Below, one piece after another: positions 56,113-64,000 of a stretch of DNA of 64,000 nucleotides. Numbering within the stretch: the first letter of the stretch is position 1; every line of letters begins with the position of its first letter. The notes beneath the pieces were generated by a model. It was given only the letters and a program-made list of their open reading frames with translations, searched no databases and was not told the origin of the DNA. The position numbers and the translations under genes are program-made. Location of the stretch: contig NZ_CP014337.1 in the NCBI RefSeq assembly GCF_002024805.1, positions 2,790,001 through 2,854,000 of the forward strand. The letters are read 5' to 3'. This stretch comes from Elizabethkingia bruuniana (GTDB lineage Bacteria; Bacteroidota; Bacteroidia; Flavobacteriales; Weeksellaceae).

Positions 56113-56650
56113 AGCAACGGAAATAACACAAACATACTTTATAACAATGACAACTGTTGGCTGGATAGATATCTTTACAAGGCTTAATCAAAAGTATATT
56201 ATTATTAATGCTTTAAAATATTGTCAGGAAAACAAAGGCCTTACTATTTTTGCGTATTGTCTAATGCATAGCCATCTACATTTATTATGCAGAGCTGATG
56301 CTAATATTTCATTAGCAGAGATAATGAGAGATTTCAAAAAGTACACTTCAAAAAAAATCATTCATACAATTATAGAAGAACCAGAGAGTAGAAGAGAGTG
56401 GTTATTGAATTATTTCAAAAAAAACTGTGAACATCTGTCTAGAAAGCAAGGATACAAAGTATGGCAAGATGGTTATCATGCAGAAGAGGTTTTTTCAAAT
56501 AAATGGATAAAAGAAAAGATTAATTATATACATCAAAATCCTGTAAAAGAAAGAATAGTAACTGAATCTGAGAATTATTATTTTAGTTCAGCCAGAAATT
56601 ATTCAGATTTAGATAGCGCATTGGATATTGAAATTATCTTTATAGGATAG
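56096..56650 (+). CDS. REP-associated tyrosine transposase (RAYT, Y1/IS200-like)
   Basis: 184 residues. HSHLHLL (58-64; His60-x-His62) is the HUH metal site, and Tyr144 in KINYIHQNPV is the likely nucleophile. WQDGYHAEEVF and YYFSSARNYSD are characteristic of the RAYT/Y1_Tnp group. It is a single-strand endonuclease expected to act on the flanking REP hairpins (B2 inverted at left, B3 direct at right). It looks intact. The gene starts with MSTKYKATEI and overlaps the truncated ORF before it. Confidence 0.92.
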   Translation: MSTKYKATEITQTYFITMTTVGWIDIFTRLNQKYIIINALKYCQENKGLTIFAYCLMHSHLHLLCRADANISLAEIMRDFKKYTSKKIIHTIIEEPESRREWLLNYFKKNCEHLSRKQGYKVWQDGYHAEEVFSNKWIKEKINYIHQNPVKERIVTESENYYFSSARNYSDLDSALDIEIIFIG

Positions 56651-56656
56651 AATAAA

Positions 56657-56686
56657 GTCACGGATTACAAATCCGCGACATCGGGT
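56657..56686 (+). repeat. REP element, subfamily B (direct copy B3, right flank of RAYT)
   Basis: GTCACGGATTACAAATCCGC followed by GACATCGGGT. It starts seven bases after the RAYT stop and joins directly to toxin-tail stub 4. Confidence 0.87.
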
Positions 56687-56881
56687 GAATTAATTTTTCA
56701 GGTTGATTTCAAAACGCATGGTAAAAATTGGCTATCTGGACATGGACATAATATGTCAATACCTGGAGATGCTAATAGTGGTCACGTGATATTAGAAAAC
56801 CACATACCCCACACACTTGTTCCGACTGATTACAAAGTAATCCCACCTAATACTAGATATTCACAACCCTTAGCAAAATAG
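56687..56881 (+). pseudogene. Orphan RHS toxin-tail fragment, module 4
   Basis: An open frame of 64 residues runs from the REP edge to TAG 56879-56881, with no start codon. It includes QVDFKTHGKNWLSGHGHNMS, SGHVILENHIPHTLVP and NTRYSQPLAK. The basic, His/Gly-rich C-terminal pattern and position seven bases before an immunity-like gene suggest the end of a polymorphic toxin displaced from an RHS core. The toxin activity is not recognisable. Confidence 0.65.
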
Positions 56882-56888
56882 AAATATT

Positions 56889-57242
56889 ATGATAGAGCAA
56901 ATAAAAAAAAACTATGAATTATTTTCAGATGCTGTTATTCAAGAATTTAATTATTCCAATAAAATTGGTGCAAATTCTTGTGAAATACATATAAATCTAT
57001 ATAATTGGACAACAGATAGTAGAGAAAATATTATTTTAGTATTTAAGAAAATATCTTTGATTAGATTTTATAATAATTCTCAAATAAACAGTACAGTAAT
57101 TTCTAGTGCTTTAATAAAAAAAGAAAATGGAGTAATTACTTTTGATTTCTTTCCAAAATATTATAATGATTTACATATTGAAGAAAATGAAAATTCAAAA
57201 TTTATAATAAAATGTAAAGAAGTGGAACTTATAAAAAGTTAA
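56889..57242 (+). CDS. Orphan immunity candidate (module 4), soluble
   Basis: 117 residues, no signal or membrane segment, AT-rich. Contains INLYNWTTDSRENIILVFKKISLIRFYN and NGVITFDFFPKYYND. Being cytosolic suggests its toxin acted in the cytoplasm (for instance a nuclease), unlike the lipoprotein of the active module. It follows the 64-residue toxin-tail fragment by seven bases and ends at a terminator. Confidence 0.6.
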   Translation: MIEQIKKNYELFSDAVIQEFNYSNKIGANSCEIHINLYNWTTDSRENIILVFKKISLIRFYNNSQINSTVISSALIKKENGVITFDFFPKYYNDLHIEENENSKFIIKCKEVELIKS

Positions 57243-57260
57243 AGTTACAAAAATACTTAT

Positions 57261-57288
57261 CAAGCTGCCTTTTCAGGCAGCTTGTTTT
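57261..57288 (+). terminator. Terminator ending the toxin-immunity region
   Basis: CAAGCTGCC pairs perfectly with GGCAGCTTG around a 6-base loop, followed by TTTTAT. Confidence 0.85.
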
Positions 57289-57421
57289 ATTAAACATAGT
57301 ATATTTATACGAACGAGATACTCCTATAGCTTTCCTGAAAGAAAAATAATCAAAATACGATCAATTTCCCGAATTAAAATCAGCGTCTTTTTTCCAAAAA
57401 AGTTATCCACAAAATATAGAA

Positions 57422-57461
57422 CGACATATCTTGTCGCTCTACTATTTTATCTTTGGTTCAT
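57422..57461 (+). promoter_or_regulatory. Candidate promoter and operator of the WYL regulator gene
   Basis: TATCTTTG at about 57447-57455 fits the -7 consensus TAnnTTTG. Just upstream CGACA-TATCT-TGTCG is a short perfect inverted repeat that could be an autoregulatory site. A clear -33 box at the right distance is not seen. Confidence 0.4.
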
Positions 57462-57538
57462 AAAATTAATGACTCCGAAACCTGCTTGATTTCAGTGATC
57501 ATGGAGGTTGAGAGTGACCATAAAACAAACATAACCCC

Positions 57539-58453
57539 ATGAAAAAAGATTTCTATCTTACCCGCTATGCTCTTATTATTAAGAGATTAGAAAGCTCTCC
57601 TGCAACTTATGCACAACTGGAAGAGTATCTGTTGGGCTCCTTCGAATTTCAGGATGCCAAGATCACCGGTTACTCTATCCGGACCCTGCAAAGGGATATT
57701 AAAGAAATCGCCAGCCTTTTCAACCTTAATATCCACAACAAAAAGAAAGGCGACAACCGTTATTACATCGAGAGTCGACCGGTAATGGAAATCGACGAGT
57801 ACAACCAAAAGCTTCTGGAATCTTTTCAGATCAGCAATGCCCTGAACCTGCATCCGGATTTCTCTTCTTTTGTATTCTTCGAAACCCGCAAACCTACCGG
57901 ACTTGAGCATTTCTACGATCTGTTTTTTGCCATTCGTAATAAAAGAGTGGTCACATTCGAGCATTTCAGCTATCAGACCCGACTGATGACTTCCCGCAAA
58001 GTACAGCCTTTAGCCTTGAAAGAATCTAAAAACAGATGGTACCTGATTGCCGTAGATACAAAAGATAAAGCCTTGAAATCTTTTGGACTGGACAGAATCA
58101 ATTATCTGGAAGTAAGCAATGGAAAGTTTCGTGAAAAGTACAATCTGAATTTTAAAGAACATTTTCAGAATGCTTTTGGTGTGATGAATCTTGCAGAACA
58201 AAAACCGGAACGCATTGTACTGAAATGTTCCCGCCACCAGGGTGAATACATCCGCAGTTTTCCGCTGCATACTTCACAAAAGAGTTTCAGAGAAACACCA
58301 CAACATATCTGGTTCGAGTTTTTCCTGCATCCTACTTACGATTTTATGCAGGAGGTTTTATCTTTTGGCCAGGAAGCCGTAATTCTGGAGCCAGCATGCC
58401 TCTCAGAGCAGGTTACAGCACATCTGAAAAATGCTTTAAAAAATTATGAATAA
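57539..58453 (+). CDS. WYL-domain transcriptional regulator
   Basis: 304 residues. The N-terminal winged helix (about 1-75: TYAQLEEYLLGSFEFQDAK, then YSIRTLQRDIKEIASLFNLNI) is followed by the WYL domain (about 120-205: VVTFEHFSYQTRLMTSRKVQPLALKESKNRWYLIAVD) and the WCX C-terminal domain. WYL proteins often respond to nucleic-acid fragments or nucleotides, or regulate defence genes. Next gene downstream is a secreted protein; the target is unknown. Confidence 0.92.
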   Translation: MKKDFYLTRYALIIKRLESSPATYAQLEEYLLGSFEFQDAKITGYSIRTLQRDIKEIASLFNLNIHNKKKGDNRYYIESRPVMEIDEYNQKLLESFQISNALNLHPDFSSFVFFETRKPTGLEHFYDLFFAIRNKRVVTFEHFSYQTRLMTSRKVQPLALKESKNRWYLIAVDTKDKALKSFGLDRINYLEVSNGKFREKYNLNFKEHFQNAFGVMNLAEQKPERIVLKCSRHQGEYIRSFPLHTSQKSFRETPQHIWFEFFLHPTYDFMQEVLSFGQEAVILEPACLSEQVTAHLKNALKNYE

Positions 58454-58512
58454 AATACCCGTTTGATGATAATAATTCAATATTTTTGTAAAACACCACT
58501 CACACAATTAGT

Positions 58513-59112
58513 ATGAAATTATTTAAACTCTTTGCTCCGGCACTGATCGCCATACTCTTCAGCATGTCTGTAAAAGGACAGCAAAAAGCGACAGACTTCC
58601 TGAGCATTCCCGGGCCTGTACAGTTCGACAATGCCTCATGGCGCCTCAACTGGTCTTCACATCCGAATGCCAATTACTACAAACAGGAATACCTGACTCC
58701 CGGAGAACAGACAGACAAATACAAAAGAATGCTGATGATAGATTATATCGCCGGCAGTTACGCTGTAAAAGACATCGCTGGTATAAAACTGAATGAACTG
58801 AAAAAGCTAAAGGAAACCAATCCTATCGTTCAGTTCCAGATGTATGAAAACAATGGCGAGATTATTTTAGACTTTTTACTAAGCGCTAATGATAACAAAG
58901 GCAGTGTTGCCATTATCGAGCGCAATATCTACCGTTACCGCAGTATTACAGATAGCTCTGGTAATCCAGGTGTTGTATTGTTCGGGCTTAGTGAAAGAGG
59001 ATATGCTCCGGATATTGAAAAATTTCTGACAGATCTTAAATCCAACATTCAGACAAGCCTGAATGCCGTTGCAGCATTCAATATTCCTCAGGTAAACCTG
59101 AAAAGCAAATAA
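58513..59112 (+). CDS. Secreted protein of unknown function
   Basis: 199 residues with a Sec signal (ALIAILFSMSVKGQ). The mature part is predicted mixed alpha/beta with YKQEYLTPGEQTDKYKRMLM, IVQFQMYENNGEIILDFLLS and EKFLTDLKSNIQTSLNAVAA. No named domain recognised; similar proteins are common hypotheticals in Flavobacteriia. It lies between a WYL regulator and an oxidoreductase. Confidence 0.7.
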   Translation: MKLFKLFAPALIAILFSMSVKGQQKATDFLSIPGPVQFDNASWRLNWSSHPNANYYKQEYLTPGEQTDKYKRMLMIDYIAGSYAVKDIAGIKLNELKKLKETNPIVQFQMYENNGEIILDFLLSANDNKGSVAIIERNIYRYRSITDSSGNPGVVLFGLSERGYAPDIEKFLTDLKSNIQTSLNAVAAFNIPQVNLKSK

Positions 59113-59151
59113 TTTACAGTTTATATCAATCATTACAAATTTAACTTGCGA

Positions 59152-60096
59152 ATGAAAGCTGTTGTATTAAATGCTTTTGGAGATATCGATCAACTGGAAA
59201 TCAAAGATATTCCCGTCCCTTCTATCGGAGAGGATGAAGTACTAATCAAGACTAAAGCCATCAGCATCAATCCTGTGGATTATAAAATCCGAAAAGGCAT
59301 AGGCTGGGCTCCTGAGTTACTGGCTTATGATCCCATTATTTTAGGCTGGGATGTATCCGGAGTCGTAGAAGCTGTTGGTGCAAAGGTTGAACAATTTCAA
59401 ATTGGAGATGAGGTTTTTGGAATGGTTAATTTTACCGGACATGGTAAGGCCTATGCAGAATATGTTGCCGCTCCGGCATCACACCTTGCTAAAAAGCCAC
59501 AAAATATATCCCATGAAGAGGCAGCAGCCAGTACCCTTGCTGCACTAACTGCATGGCAAGCTTTTAACAGTTATGGTAAGCTTCGCCCAAATGACAAAAC
59601 ATTGATTCATGCTGCTTCCGGAGGTGTTGGCCACTTTGCCGTACAAATAGCCAAGCATCTGGGCGCTTATGTTATCGGAACCTCATCGGCTAAAAATAAA
59701 GATTTTGTACTAGGATTAGGAGCAGATGAGCATATAGACTACAAATCGGTGAAATTTGAGAAGGTTTTACATAATCTGGATTTTGTACTGGACGCTATTA
59801 GCGGTGAAAATTTTGCGAAATCTATACAGGTATTGAAACCGTTTGGAACTATTATTGGACTTCCTTCAGGATACAAAGCGGAGGATGAAAAGGCAGCACA
59901 TGCCAAACATCTTCATGCCAGCTTTTATATGAAAGTATATTCCAGCGGAGAAGATATGCAGCAGATTGCCAGCTTACTGGAAAAGGGAATTATAAAGCCA
60001 CATATTTATAAAACTTATGCGTTGGACGAAATAAAGAAAGCCCATCAGCAGATAGAAAGCGGAACAACAGTCGGGAAGATTGTGATTCGTATTTAA
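59152..60096 (+). CDS. NADP-dependent zinc-independent quinone oxidoreductase-like enzyme (MDR family)
   Basis: 314 residues from ATG 59152 (a TTG at 59146 adds two residues). The GroES-like N-terminus (SINPVDYKIRKG, LGWDVSGVVEAVG) lacks the zinc-ligand cysteines of classical alcohol dehydrogenases. The nucleotide site is IHAASGGVGHFAVQIAKHLGA. C-terminal GKIVIRI is typical. Likely reduces quinones or enones; substrate unknown. Starts 40 bases after the secreted protein. Confidence 0.88.
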   Translation: MKAVVLNAFGDIDQLEIKDIPVPSIGEDEVLIKTKAISINPVDYKIRKGIGWAPELLAYDPIILGWDVSGVVEAVGAKVEQFQIGDEVFGMVNFTGHGKAYAEYVAAPASHLAKKPQNISHEEAAASTLAALTAWQAFNSYGKLRPNDKTLIHAASGGVGHFAVQIAKHLGAYVIGTSSAKNKDFVLGLGADEHIDYKSVKFEKVLHNLDFVLDAISGENFAKSIQVLKPFGTIIGLPSGYKAEDEKAAHAKHLHASFYMKVYSSGEDMQQIASLLEKGIIKPHIYKTYALDEIKKAHQQIESGTTVGKIVIRI

Positions 60097-60314
60097 GAAT
60101 TAGTCTAATTTACTTTACTGAAATACTTTTTGTTCTCTATGTCCGTTTAACAGTGAAAAAGATAACAAACTGATTTCAAGCTTTATGAACAGTATAAAAT
60201 TAGAGATTGAAAAGAAAAAAAGTAAAAAAATAGATTATTTAGCATTATAATGATTTTTTTCACACATAAAATATTAGTTAAGATCATTATTTTTTTATAA
60301 ATGGCAGATTCAAG

Positions 60315-61324
60315 TTTGAAGTGCAATTTTTCAGTGGTCAAATATAGATAAAAAAACTTCACTTGGCGTTTTATATCCTAGCTTTTTTCGAGGTCGATTA
60401 TTTAGGGCTGTTTGGTAGCTTATTAGGTCTTTGTACTCTATAGTTTTTATGCAAGTTTTCTTGGGTATATATTGACGGTAAAGTTTATTTGTATACTCAT
60501 TTAATCCCCTTTGCCAACTACTATACGGATCACAGAAAAAATAATCTGCTTCAAGCTTACTGCTTATAGTTTGATGTTCCGCAAACTCCAGTCCATTATC
60601 ACTGGTAATGGTATACACATTTGTCCTATATGGACTAAGCATATTGATAACCGCTTTCTTAACCGTAGTAGCTTTTTTATTGTCGATCTTATGAATAAGA
60701 GAAAAACCACTTTTACGCTCAACAGCAGTAACGGCAAAACTCTTATGTCCTTTTCCTGAAATCAAATCTATTTCCCAGTCTCCGTATCTTTCTCTTAAGT
60801 CGACAATTTGAGGTCTTTCAGAAAGCATGCGTTTATTAGCAATAAATCTATTCTGTCTTTTGCGGGTTCTACTTTTTCTCTGTCTTATCTGCGTTCTTAG
60901 ATTCGTCCACAAGTCTCCACCGTTTAACTTATCATTATAAACGTATTGATAGATTCTTTCATGGCTTACCATAGGAATAGAATTCGCACGGCAGAAACCT
61001 GTTATTTGTTCAGGAGACCAACGCTTTTTTATCTTTCTCTCTACAAAGGCTTTTACCTCCTCAGTAAATTTTGTGTATCGCTTTTTAGAGTTCTTACGGT
61101 CTTCTGTAAAGGATTGAGCCAAGTTATAATTATAACGTCCTTTAGAGGTTTTATTACGCTTTAATTCCCTACATACAGTAGAAGGATGTACGCCCAATTC
61201 TTTGGCAATGTAACTTTGAGATTTGTTTTTCTTAATAAGGAAGGATATAAGAATCCTTTGTTGCATAGTCAGTTGATTATACTTTTTCATGAGGTGTTTT
61301 ATTAACACTTTTTAACAATTCAAA
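60315..61324 (-). mobile_element. IS30-family insertion sequence (approximate ends)
   Basis: About 1010 bases around one IS30 transposase. Proposed ends are TTTGAAGTGCAA at left and, on the other strand, TTTGAATTGTTA at right, sharing 9 of 12 bases. Both are flanked by AAG (60312-60314 and 61325-61327), compatible with the 2-3 bp duplications of IS30. The inverted repeats are weak, so the ends could move by several bases. Confidence 0.6.
60331..61308 (-). CDS. IS30 family transposase
   Basis: 325 residues (319 if started at the alternative ATG 61290, MKKYNQLTMQQ). The N-terminal helix-turn-helix is IAKELGVHPSTVCRELKRN. The DDE residues are likely Asp181 in GDWEIDLI, Asp237 in TSDNGLEF and Glu271 in RGLNEYTN. 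RQYIPKKT and NNRPRKKLGYKTPSEVF finish the family pattern. It appears intact. Confidence 0.95.
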   Translation of the reverse strand: MLIKHLMKKYNQLTMQQRILISFLIKKNKSQSYIAKELGVHPSTVCRELKRNKTSKGRYNYNLAQSFTEDRKNSKKRYTKFTEEVKAFVERKIKKRWSPEQITGFCRANSIPMVSHERIYQYVYNDKLNGGDLWTNLRTQIRQRKSRTRKRQNRFIANKRMLSERPQIVDLRERYGDWEIDLISGKGHKSFAVTAVERKSGFSLIHKIDNKKATTVKKAVINMLSPYRTNVYTITSDNGLEFAEHQTISSKLEADYFFCDPYSSWQRGLNEYTNKLYRQYIPKKTCIKTIEYKDLISYQTALNNRPRKKLGYKTPSEVFLSIFDH

Positions 61325-61470
61325 AAGGACGCCGAATATAGATAAAAAATCAGCCCATAATTAAATAAATTGGTAGGATATAATCCAGTATTAACAAAAC
61401 TTAAGATCAAAATACGATCAGGACAGGATTTTAACAAAAAAAATACCTATTCAAAAAAAATAAGTATTAA

Positions 61471-61496
61471 AGAAAAACCCCGAGCTTAGTCGGGGT
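61471..61496 (-). terminator. Terminator of the 62088-61519 gene
   Basis: CCCCGA and TCGGGG form a stem around a 6-base loop. On the minus strand it is followed by TTTTTCTTT. Confidence 0.85.
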
Positions 61497-61518
61497 ATTG
61501 TATTTAATTATTTTAAAA

Positions 61519-62088
61519 TTATTGCTTAGTAAGTTTTAAAGTCTTTTCTGTCAAAATAAGAGGGCTATAGTCTTTGCATTTTTCTTTTACAGTTATATCT
61601 CCACTACCTAAAAATAATAAACTCATTTCCTTTAGATTATTAGGATCTTTAAAATAGATATACACTGTTCCATACTCTCCACAATTGCTATCTTTTCCTG
61701 CATAATTAATCTTATAAATTTTTAAGTCTTTTTGAAAATTAAGACCCGATAATCCCGTATCATTATCAGGTTTATCTAAAGTACTATAAAGTATGTTTCC
61801 TGCCAAATCCTTAACTATGAACCTCCCAATTAACACATCTCTTTTTGGGGTGTAATTTTCCTGAGTTTTCTTTACAAATTTGAATTCATATTTCTTATCA
61901 TTATATTCTCCTTTCCACGTTCCCTCAAACTTATTTAGTGAACGATCAGAATCTTTTAAATAACTTACATTTTTTAAAGATTTATCTTCCGAAGCTGCAA
62001 CCTCTTTTAATCCTACTGTTTGGGAATAGCATGAAATTGAAGAAAATAAAAGTGTTGTTATAATAAAATTTTTCATTGTATTTTTCAT
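61519..62088 (-). CDS. Secreted protein, DUF6705-like (tentative)
   Basis: 189 residues. ATG 62076 (MKNFIITTLLF) is an alternative start. A signal peptide ends near CYSQT. The mature part has SLNKFEGTWKGEYNDKKYEF and FVKKTQENYTPKRDVLIGRFI, a lipocalin-like pattern found in many small Flavobacteriia secreted proteins. It begins 12 bases after the 62101 gene stop and is probably co-transcribed. It could be a partner or immunity factor for that lipoprotein (inference). Confidence 0.6.
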   Translation of the reverse strand: MKNTMKNFIITTLLFSSISCYSQTVGLKEVAASEDKSLKNVSYLKDSDRSLNKFEGTWKGEYNDKKYEFKFVKKTQENYTPKRDVLIGRFIVKDLAGNILYSTLDKPDNDTGLSGLNFQKDLKIYKINYAGKDSNCGEYGTVYIYFKDPNNLKEMSLLFLGSGDITVKEKCKDYSPLILTEKTLKLTKQ

Positions 62089-62100
62089 TAAAGTTATAAA

Positions 62101-63516
62101 TTAATTAGGACAATTAGATGTGGTTACGGATGATTTATCGGAATTCAAAGATATTTTAGTATTACTACCATCATCGTTTAATTTAAATAGCTCTATACCT
62201 TTCACATTCATTTTAGTGTCTATAAACTGAAGAAATTTTTGTTCTAAACTTAAGTCAGGACTTTTCGTCATAAAATCTATATATGATGAAGTATATCCCT
62301 GATATTGCTCTGCGGTAAAAGATTTTAGCTGGTACTCATTCCCAGAAAACCTCAGTGTGTATGTTCCAGTACTGGTAACCATAGTTCCAGATACGTCTGA
62401 AAAATCAATACCTCTTGTCTTTGCATTACGAAGCATATCCATCATATATATAACATCAGCAGGTGAGAACATTTTGACACCCTCTCTAGTTATTTCTGTT
62501 CCATCATCACTTGTGTAAGTATAGTTATCTACATGAGTATGTAGGTAGCTTTTTACATTATAACGTTCCGCATCAGGTAATCTTAAACTATTTGCAGTTT
62601 CAGTAGCATTAGCATTCTCTTGGTATGTATATTCACCTGTTGTTCCATGCTGTGTATACCCAGTTTCTTTCTTTAATCCTGTCTTTCCTTTTAAATCAGT
62701 AACACCATCTTTAAAGCCTTTATCCTCTCTTTGAGTTTTCATACCGCTACAAGGATCTTTTTGCTGGTTACTATTATCAGTTCCATTAGTTCCGCCTCCA
62801 TGTGTACCGGGACCACCTTCCATAGTAGTACCTGGCCCAGGCCCAGGGTTTTTAGTTGGGTCAGTCCAACCTGCATCATGCCACCATGAAGGTAAATCAT
62901 AATAAGTAAGAGGTTTGTATACTGTAATTACAACTTCTTCAATATCTGTAGCCTTTTTGGCAATTGGATTCAAAGATGCGCTTTTTGATGCAGTAGCAAG
63001 AGTAGCTAACTTTCCTGTATTTCTATCGTAATAAGATTGAAATGCATTTTTAATAGAAGCAACTTCCTGCGAAGAATTATTTAAATAATAGAATTTGACG
63101 AAGTCTCTTTCTTCATTTACAATTCCTCCCCAAGCTCCAATTACTTTACCATTTTTATCTGTAACAGGAAACAATACACCTTTTGCTCCTTCTCCAAAAG
63201 TGGTTGAACTTACATCCAATCTTATTTTTCCTATTTCCTTTTCAAGTCTTTCACGGTAATCAGAATGCTTTTCCAAGAAATTAGAGATTACTTCAGAAAA
63301 AGGAGCGGCATAGCTTACATACTTTTCAGAAGATGCATCGTTTTTACTACTAGCTTTAGGTTGAATATTATTAGCTTTCTCAAACCTTTCAAAAGCTACA
63401 ATTTTTTCATTTACCTGTTGAGTTTGTTCAGTTGCAACACTATCGGTACGACAGGAATAGAAAATAGATAGTGTTAGAATTCCCCATAATGCGGGATAAA
63501 ATAAATGTTTTTTCAT
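62101..63516 (-). CDS. Lipoprotein with a JAMM-like HTH...SPAD motif
   Basis: 471 residues. Lipobox IFYSC (residue 22). Residues 40-195 are unrecognised and include GVLFPVTDKNGKVIGAWGGIV. A Pro/Gly-rich linker is at 223-245 (NPGPGPGTTMEGGPGTHGGG). From about 285 the C-terminal domain holds LHTHVDNYTYTSDDG (His326, His328) and FSPADVIYMM (Ser351, Asp354) with an upstream Glu (295 or 300), a JAMM metallopeptidase-like arrangement. The H-to-S spacer is 22 residues, much longer than the usual 7, so peptidase activity is uncertain. Confidence 0.65.
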   Translation of the reverse strand: MKKHLFYPALWGILTLSIFYSCRTDSVATEQTQQVNEKIVAFERFEKANNIQPKASSKNDASSEKYVSYAAPFSEVISNFLEKHSDYRERLEKEIGKIRLDVSSTTFGEGAKGVLFPVTDKNGKVIGAWGGIVNEERDFVKFYYLNNSSQEVASIKNAFQSYYDRNTGKLATLATASKSASLNPIAKKATDIEEVVITVYKPLTYYDLPSWWHDAGWTDPTKNPGPGPGTTMEGGPGTHGGGTNGTDNSNQQKDPCSGMKTQREDKGFKDGVTDLKGKTGLKKETGYTQHGTTGEYTYQENANATETANSLRLPDAERYNVKSYLHTHVDNYTYTSDDGTEITREGVKMFSPADVIYMMDMLRNAKTRGIDFSDVSGTMVTSTGTYTLRFSGNEYQLKSFTAEQYQGYTSSYIDFMTKSPDLSLEQKFLQFIDTKMNVKGIELFKLNDDGSNTKISLNSDKSSVTTSNCPN

Positions 63517-63683
63517 TTAATAATATTTTAATGATTCAATGTTTAAACTTAGACATTTTATTTTAAATAACAATTTAACATAATAAATTAATAAAAAATA
63601 CCCACATCTGTTATAGAGTGGGTAAGATACAACCAAGTATTAATCGAAAAAGTAGGGTAAGATCTTAAAACAATTCTGTCTGT

Positions 63684-63914
63684 TTAAAATCTGGGAAAAG
63701 GAGGTATAAACGAACCACGGGAAAACGTTCCTACAAATTGTCCTGATCTTCGGTTATAAGCTTCGAAATGTGTCCAATTTCTGTATTTATAGGATTCAGA
63801 AAGCCAAATACTAGTTTTATAACAATTTCCAACAAAAGGCATTTCTACAATGATAAAACCACCATTAAACACCCGTAGGGAGTAATCATTTTTATTTTTC
63901 CAAATCTGGTTCAT
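63684..63914 (-). CDS. Small protein of unknown function
   Basis: 76 residues, aromatic and Arg-rich (SIWLSESYKYRNWTHFEAY, then TFSRGSFIPPFPRF). ATG 63914 overlaps the end of the upstream partial gene by 23 bases, which suggests translational coupling and supports it being real. It has no recognisable domain or signal. Confidence 0.4.
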   Translation of the reverse strand: MNQIWKNKNDYSLRVFNGGFIIVEMPFVGNCYKTSIWLSESYKYRNWTHFEAYNRRSGQFVGTFSRGSFIPPFPRF

Positions 63915-64000
63915 TAATAACCTGCTTTTCTCTCTTTTGTTTCCTTATAAACTTTTGCCGTAGTAAATCTACAACGAATAGACCTAATTGTAAAAACACA
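63892..64000 (-). CDS. C-terminal end of an unknown membrane-associated protein (partial)
   Basis: A minus-strand frame enters from the right edge and stops at 63892-63894. The 35 residues include FLQLGLFVVDLLRQKFIRKQ and end in PDLEK, which looks like a last membrane helix plus a basic tail. Too little remains for a family call. Confidence 0.4.
   Translation of the reverse strand, partial: VFLQLGLFVVDLLRQKFIRKQKREKQVINEPDLEK

Noticed and set aside
60185-60250. 21-residue frame MNSIKLEIEKKKSKKIDYLAL before the IS30 element
   Set aside because: It stops before the IS end and has no neighbour support; it may be a decayed gene start but cannot be shown.
60343-61354. Direct repeat AATATAGATAAAAAA on both sides of the IS30 transposase
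   Set aside because: The left copy lies within the transposase coding end, so it is not a target duplication; AT-rich coincidence is more likely.

Overview
The window is AT-rich Flavobacteriia chromosome, most likely Elizabethkingia. The oleate hydratase at 23564-25504 matches, as I remember it, the well-studied E. meningoseptica enzyme almost residue for residue, including E122 and Y241. Other lineage markers are the TamL-type lipoprotein, single-subunit b558 SdhC, DUF6443/RHS proteins, Bacteroidetes-type -33/-7 promoters and weak use of Shine-Dalgarno sequences. No rRNA, tRNA or CRISPR was seen.

Left part (1-38.8 kb) is mainly conserved chromosome. It holds an epimerase tail, mepB-like gene, lipoprotein, methyltransferase and cupin; then a fluoride riboswitch in front of a CLC-F fluoride transporter. 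A minus-strand block follows with tamB-tamL-yihY, then a dicarboxylate block (porin, DASS transporter, sdhC-sdhA-sdhB) with a palindromic candidate operator. Next come a DUF5077/DUF3472 lipoprotein, an AraC-ohyA-dehydrogenase-lipase fatty-acid group, a LytTR two-component system, an acyltransferase, an ECF sigma/zinc anti-sigma operon carrying DUF417, MsrAB and a spondin lipoprotein, and a siderophore receptor/PepSY operon.

The accessory part (39-57.3 kb) is the most unusual. One 38-bp motif of invariant length lies upstream of an M15 peptidoglycan peptidase (followed by a patatin), of four tandem tail-fibre-like secreted paralogues, and of both halves of a two-gene RHS toxin shell. The RHS protein ends in an HExxH metallopeptidase-like tip and is followed by an overlapping lipoprotein, a likely immunity protein. 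Downstream are four degraded modules, each built as REP element, short toxin-tail stub, then immunity-like gene. They are interspersed with one intact REP-associated tyrosine transposase (RAYT) and one decayed RAYT, each flanked by its own REP subfamily. Heptanucleotide tandem arrays occur in several intergenic regions.

The right part (57.3-64 kb) holds a WYL regulator, a secreted protein, a quinone-oxidoreductase-like enzyme, an IS30-family element, and a lipoprotein with a JAMM-like motif next to a small secreted protein.
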